From Eubacteriales Family XIII. Incertae Sedis bacterium (lineage in GTDB: Bacteria; Bacillota; Clostridia; Peptostreptococcales; Anaerovoracaceae): a stretch of DNA of 9,362 nt. How positions within the stretch are numbered: the stretch's first letter is position 1; every line of letters begins with the position of its first letter. This document shows, one piece after another, positions 5,238 through 9,362 of the stretch. The notes under the pieces were generated by a model. That model was not told where the DNA came from. It did no database searches and saw only the letters and a program-made list of their open reading frames with translations. The stretch spans positions 1 through 9,362 of the forward strand of contig JAITNA010000156.1 of NCBI GenBank assembly GCA_031290715.1, written 5' to 3'. The position numbers and the translations under genes are program-made.

Positions 5238-7454
5238 GTGAAATTCATATCATTGTTGTTTCGGTCAAAGAAAACGGTCTTGGGCGTCTTGGTGGTCATC
5301 GCGCTGCTCGTGGTGCAGGCGTACTGCGAGCTCGAGCTGCCGAACTACACGAGCGGGATCGTCGATGTGGGGATCATGCAGGACGGCGTGGAAAACGCGG
5401 CGCCGACGGAGATTCGCGAAACGTCCATGCAGGGGCTTGGGCTTTTCATGACGGAAAGCGAGCGGGAGACCGCGGGCGAAGCGTACGAAAACGACGGGGA
5501 GCGGGATGGGGTGCTGAAGCTCAAGTCTGTGTACGCGGACGATAAGGAGAAGATCAGCGAGCTGAACGATCTCTTCAAGCTGCCGATGCTCATCGGGATT
5601 CAGCTGCGGGCGGCGCAGGACGCGGCTGCGGGCACGGGCGCGGAAAGCACGGCGATCAAGCCGAACGCGGAATTGCTCGCGCTGATCCAGAAGATCATGA
5701 CGGGGCAGGGCACGGATGCCGATGTCGAAAAACTTCACGAGTCCGTCAGCGGCCAGATGGAGGAGATGGGGCTCGGCGATACGATGATCGCGTCGGCGGC
5801 CGTCGAATACGTCAAAGCGGAATACGAAGAGATCGGGCTGGATATGCAGAAGCTCCAGACGGATTACATGGTTCATACCGGCCTCATCATGGGGGTATTC
5901 ACGCTCATCGCGTGCGCGGCGGCGGTCATTGTGGGTTTGCTCGCGAGCCTGATGTCGGCGGGCATCGGGCGCCGGCTGCGGCGGGAATCGTTTGAGCGGA
6001 TTATGAGTTTCTCCAATACGGAGATGGACAAGTTTTCCCCGGCGTCGCTCATCACGCGCAGTACGAACGACATTCAGCAGATACAGATGGCGATGGTATT
6101 CTTCCTGCGCCTTGTGCTTTTCGCGCCGGCTATGGCGGTCGGAGGCATCATCATGGTGGGGCGGACGGATACGGGCCTGTCATGGATCATCGTCGCCGCG
6201 ATCGTTGTGCTTGCGGCGGTCATCGGTTCCTTGCTTGGGCTGACGATGCCGAAATTCCAAAGGATACAGCCTCTTATTGACAATGTCAATTTGGTCAGCC
6301 GCGAGATTCTCACGGGTCTGCCCGTCATTCGCGCGTTTTGCCGCGAGGATTTTGAGAAGAAGCGCTTCGACAAGGCCAATGTCGATCTTTACAAGACGCA
6401 GCTCTTTACGAACCGCGCGATGATGATGTTTTTCCCGCTCATCATGTTCGTCATGAATATCGTAATGCTGGGCATCGTCTGGTTTGGGGGCAAGGGAATC
6501 GATGCCGGGGATATGCAGGTCGGCGATCTTATGGCGTTCATGAGCTATGCCATGTTCATTGTCATGGCGTTCATGATGCTCAGTATGGTAACGATCATGC
6601 TGCCGCGTGCGAGCGTGGCGGCGCGGCGCGTACTTGAGGTCATCCATACGGACAGCACGGTCACAGACAAGCCGAAGGAAGATCTGAAGGACGAGGCGGC
6701 GGCGTTCAAGGGCCTTGTGGAATTTCACGATGTTTCGTTCCGCTATCACGACGCGGATGAGGATACGCTGTCGCACATCAGCTTTGCGGCGGAGCCGGGC
6801 AAGACGACGGCCATCATCGGGGGGACGGGCAGCGGCAAATCGACGCTCATCAACCTGATCCCGCGGCTGTTCGACGTCACGGAAGGCAGCGTCACCATCG
6901 ACGGGATCGACGTCCGCGATCTCAGTCAGCACAAGCTGCGTTCCCTCATGGGATTTGTGCCGCAGAAAGGCGTCCTGTTTTCCGGGACCATCGAATCCAA
7001 TCTGAAATTCGCGGGGCCGGAGGTGAGCGACGGGGATATGAGAACGGCTGCTGAAATCGCACAGGCGTCGGACTTTATCGCGGAGAAAGAGGGGGGATAT
7101 GAGAGCGAGGTCAGCCAGGGGGGTACGAACGTGTCCGGCGGGCAGCGGCAGCGCTTGTCCATCGCGCGAGCCATCGCGAAGCATCCCAAGGTGCTGATCT
7201 TTGACGACAGTTTTTCGGCGCTGGACTTCAAGACGGACTCCAATTTGCGGCGGGCGCTTGTGCGCGGCGTCAGCGATTCGGCGCTGATCATCGTCGCGCA
7301 GCGGATCGCGACGATCTTGAGGGCGGATCGTATCATCGTACTCGAGGACGGGGAGATCGTCGGCGCCGGCACGCATGAGGAATTGATGAAGAGCTGCGGG
7401 ATATACCGCGAGATCGCGGTGTCGCAGCTCAGCGAGGATGAATTGAGCGCGTAA
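5238..7454 (+). CDS. ABC exporter half-transporter, degenerate-site subunit with large extracytoplasmic insertion
   Basis: This is a fused permease/ATPase of 738 residues, against about 580-600 for ordinary half-exporters. It starts at GTG 5238, nine bases after GAGGAG (5223-5228). TM1 is at about residues 12-30. It is followed by a mostly hydrophilic segment of about 165 residues (about 45-212), then TM2 (about 214-238) and further helices to about 460. The nucleotide-binding domain has Walker A GGTGSGKS (528-535), the Q-loop FVPQK, the canonical signature VSGGQ (632-636) and Walker B VLIFDD (652-657). Asp657 replaces the catalytic Glu, and Gln688 in IIVAQR replaces the H-loop His. These are hallmarks of the TM287-type partner of heterodimeric exporters, which are often multidrug or peptide pumps. 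The insertion accounts for the extra length and is a feature I know from unnamed clostridial relatives. Substrate unknown. It follows coaC by 44 bases without a terminator. Confidence 0.93.
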   Translation: MKFISLLFRSKKTVLGVLVVIALLVVQAYCELELPNYTSGIVDVGIMQDGVENAAPTEIRETSMQGLGLFMTESERETAGEAYENDGERDGVLKLKSVYADDKEKISELNDLFKLPMLIGIQLRAAQDAAAGTGAESTAIKPNAELLALIQKIMTGQGTDADVEKLHESVSGQMEEMGLGDTMIASAAVEYVKAEYEEIGLDMQKLQTDYMVHTGLIMGVFTLIACAAAVIVGLLASLMSAGIGRRLRRESFERIMSFSNTEMDKFSPASLITRSTNDIQQIQMAMVFFLRLVLFAPAMAVGGIIMVGRTDTGLSWIIVAAIVVLAAVIGSLLGLTMPKFQRIQPLIDNVNLVSREILTGLPVIRAFCREDFEKKRFDKANVDLYKTQLFTNRAMMMFFPLIMFVMNIVMLGIVWFGGKGIDAGDMQVGDLMAFMSYAMFIVMAFMMLSMVTIMLPRASVAARRVLEVIHTDSTVTDKPKEDLKDEAAAFKGLVEFHDVSFRYHDADEDTLSHISFAAEPGKTTAIIGGTGSGKSTLINLIPRLFDVTEGSVTIDGIDVRDLSQHKLRSLMGFVPQKGVLFSGTIESNLKFAGPEVSDGDMRTAAEIAQASDFIAEKEGGYESEVSQGGTNVSGGQRQRLSIARAIAKHPKVLIFDDSFSALDFKTDSNLRRALVRGVSDSALIIVAQRIATILRADRIIVLEDGEIVGAGTHEELMKSCGIYREIAVSQLSEDELSA

Positions 7455-7489
7455 GATATCGCGGCAGTATATAAAAGGAGATACAAGAA

Positions 7490-9362
7490 GTGGCGGACAA
7501 TAACGAAAACAGAGGGCCTCAGGGCAGACGGGCGATAGGCCCCGGCGGCGGCCCTCCGGGGATGGTGGCGACAGAGAAGCCCAGAGATTTCAAAGGGACG
7601 ATCCTGAAAATTTTGAAGTATATGGGGCGGCACAAGGTCGGGCTTGCGTTTGTCGCGATCTTTGCGATTGCCAGCGCGGCGTTCAATATTATTGGGCCCA
7701 AGGTCATGTCGCGGGCCATCACGGAGCTTTTTAACGGACTCGTGTCGAAGTTCACGGCGGGCGGGGCGATTGATTTTGAGAAGATTGCGGGGATTTTGCT
7801 CGGACTGGTTGCGCTCTATCTGGCATCCGTGCTGTTCGGCGTGTTCATGGGATGGATCATGAGCAACATTACGCAAAAGACAGGCTACGACCTGCGGACG
7901 GAGATCAGCGAGAAGATTCACCGCATGCCGATGAAGTATTTTGAGAGCAACAGCATCGGCGATGTGCTTTCGCGGATCACGAACGATGTGGATACGTTGA
8001 CGCAGAGCCTGAACCAGAGCGTTACACAGCTGATTACGAGCGTGACGAGCATTGTGGGCGTGTTGATCATGATGCTGACGATCAGCCCGATCATGACCTT
8101 GATCGCCGTCGTCATGCTGCCGGTATCGATCGGGCTCATCGCGGTGATCATGAAATTCAGCCAGAAATATTTTTTCCGGCAGCAGGAATATCTGGGCAAG
8201 ATCAACGGGCAGGTGGAAGAGGACATCAGCGGGCACAACATCGTCAAGCTCTTCACGCATGAGGAAGCGGCCAAGGAGCAGTTCAACGAAACGAACGAGG
8301 TGCTGTTCGGATCGGCGTGGAAGAGCCAGTTTTTCTCGGGGCTGATGTTCCCGATCATCAATTTTGTGAGCAATCTCGGCTATGTGGGCGTCGCCATCGT
8401 CGGCGGGCTGCTGGCTTTCAAGGGCACGATTACGGTCGGGGACATCCAGGCTTTCATCGTCTATGTGCGCAATTTCACACAGCCCATTACGATGCTGGCG
8501 CAGATCGTCAATCAGCTTCAGAGCATGGCGGCCGCGGCGGAGCGTGTGTTTGCTTTCCTCGGCGAGGAGGAGGAAACGCAGGACGCGGCGGACGCTTTTG
8601 AACTCGGCGAATCGGAGGGCGGGGTGCTTTTCGACCATGTGAAGTTTGGATACGACCCCGAAAAAACCGTGATCAAGAACCTGACGGAGAGTGTGGCGCC
8701 CGGCAGCACCGTGGCCATCGTCGGCCCGACGGGTGCGGGCAAGACCACTTTGGTCAAGCTTCTGATGCGTTTCTACGATGTGAATGACGGGGCGATCATT
8801 GTGGACGGGCATGACATCCGCACGATCCGCCGCGCGAGCCTGCGCGGAAACTTCGGCATGGTCTTGCAGGATACGTGGCTGTTCAAAGGCACGATTATGG
8901 AGAATATCAAGTACGGCCGGCCGGGGGCGACGGACGAGGAAGCGATGGAGGCGGCGAAGGCGGCCCATGTGCATCGTTTCATCAAAACCCTGCCGGACGG
9001 TTACAATATGGAGCTTTCCGAATCCGCTGATAATGTGTCCCAGGGGCAGAAGCAGCTCCTGACGATCGCGCGGGCGATTTTGGCCGACAGCCCGATCCTG
9101 ATCTTGGACGAAGCGACTTCGAGCGTCGATACGCGGACGGAGGAACAGATCCAAAAGGCGATGAGCAATTTGAAGGCGGGGCGCACGAGCTTTGTCATCG
9201 CGCACAGGCTTTCTACGATCACAGGCGCGGACGTGATCCTCGTCATGAACGAGGGCGACGTGGTGGAACAGGGGACGCACACGGAGCTGCTCGCGGCGGG
9301 CGGGTTCTACGCCGATCTTTATAACGCGCAGTTTGACCGGGTCAGCGGGGAGGAATCCGCGT
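7490..9362 (+). CDS. ABC exporter half-transporter, catalytic-site subunit (runs off the window)
   Basis: 624 codons are present. The frame is still open at the window edge, but the usual C-terminus has been passed, so only a few residues are probably missing. GTG 7490 follows AAAAGGAG (7473-7480) by nine bases. A Gly/Pro-rich cytoplasmic N-terminus (residues 8-26) precedes EKPRDFKGT and a six-helix permease domain whose TM1 lies at about 49-69. The nucleotide-binding domain has Walker A GPTGAGKT (412-419), the Q-loop MVLQDTWLF, Walker B ILDEATSSVD with catalytic Glu541, and the H-loop His572 in VIAHRL. Its signature is VSQGQ (516-520), Gln replacing the first Gly of SGGQ. This combination matches TM288-like subunits and complements the defects of the preceding subunit. 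The two should form a heterodimer with one consensus ATP site. The 35-base gap to the previous gene and the shared direction indicate one operon. Confidence 0.93.
   Translation, partial: MADNNENRGPQGRRAIGPGGGPPGMVATEKPRDFKGTILKILKYMGRHKVGLAFVAIFAIASAAFNIIGPKVMSRAITELFNGLVSKFTAGGAIDFEKIAGILLGLVALYLASVLFGVFMGWIMSNITQKTGYDLRTEISEKIHRMPMKYFESNSIGDVLSRITNDVDTLTQSLNQSVTQLITSVTSIVGVLIMMLTISPIMTLIAVVMLPVSIGLIAVIMKFSQKYFFRQQEYLGKINGQVEEDISGHNIVKLFTHEEAAKEQFNETNEVLFGSAWKSQFFSGLMFPIINFVSNLGYVGVAIVGGLLAFKGTITVGDIQAFIVYVRNFTQPITMLAQIVNQLQSMAAAAERVFAFLGEEEETQDAADAFELGESEGGVLFDHVKFGYDPEKTVIKNLTESVAPGSTVAIVGPTGAGKTTLVKLLMRFYDVNDGAIIVDGHDIRTIRRASLRGNFGMVLQDTWLFKGTIMENIKYGRPGATDEEAMEAAKAAHVHRFIKTLPDGYNMELSESADNVSQGQKQLLTIARAILADSPILILDEATSSVDTRTEEQIQKAMSNLKAGRTSFVIAHRLSTITGADVILVMNEGDVVEQGTHTELLAAGGFYADLYNAQFDRVSGEESA

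Noticed and set aside
6180..7376. 398-codon minus-strand frame opposite the first ABC gene
   Set aside because: Same reasoning: low-complexity His/Arg/Asp composition and no sensible start context, opposite a well-supported gene.
6926..9280. 784-codon open frame on the minus strand across both ABC genes
   Set aside because: It overlaps two clear ABC genes and their gap. Its product is crowded with His, Arg and Asp and has no recognisable domain. Long antisense frames are common opposite GC-rich genes.

Overview
The window reads as a chromosomal stretch from a member of the Bacillota, most likely a fairly GC-rich member of the Clostridia. The evidence is indirect: strong AGGAGG-type ribosome binding sites, separate CoaB and CoaC polypeptides instead of one CoaBC fusion, a MarR regulator followed by an asymmetric ABC-exporter pair, and a signal-peptide membrane protein of a type I associate with clostridia. 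Every gene I can support lies on the + strand. I see no RNA gene, CRISPR array, transposase or integrase, and no stretch of 300 bases without a gene.

Left part (1-3269). A membrane protein with a secreted N-terminal domain (45-974) is visibly more AT-rich than the rest. It is followed by a 124-base gap holding a 10-bp tandem repeat, a 7-bp inverted repeat and a plausible promoter. Next comes a AAA-ATPase-like protein with a C-terminal PD-(D/E)XK nuclease-like domain (1099-2643). A MarR-type regulator with a Gly/Arg-rich tail (2646-3269) follows two bases after it.

Right part (3305-9362). A near-consensus sigma-A promoter (3305-3333), with a palindrome overlapping its -10 box, drives a second MarR regulator (3385-3870). 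This gene runs straight into coaB (3875-4654) and coaC (4651-5193), with a 4-base gap and then a 4-base ATGA overlap. After 44 bases carrying another AT-rich palindrome come two ABC half-transporters (5238-7454, and 7490 to the window edge). Their motifs are complementary. The first has a canonical signature, but Asp replaces the catalytic Glu and Gln replaces the H-loop His. The second has catalytic Glu and His, but a VSQGQ signature. This is the pattern of a heterodimeric type IV exporter of the TM287/288 or BmrCD kind.

How the parts may work together. The most notable feature is that two coenzyme A biosynthesis steps sit between a MarR regulator and a heterodimeric exporter. CoaB joins cysteine to 4'-phosphopantothenate and CoaC decarboxylates the product. 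A simple reading is one transcription unit, marR-coaB-coaC-ABC-ABC, repressed by its first product. Whether the link between CoA synthesis and export is functional or only positional cannot be decided from this sequence. The exporter, the CoA enzymes and the regulators are known families. The least understood parts are the membrane protein at the left edge, the AAA/PD-(D/E)XK protein, and the roughly 165-residue extracytoplasmic insertion in the first ABC subunit.
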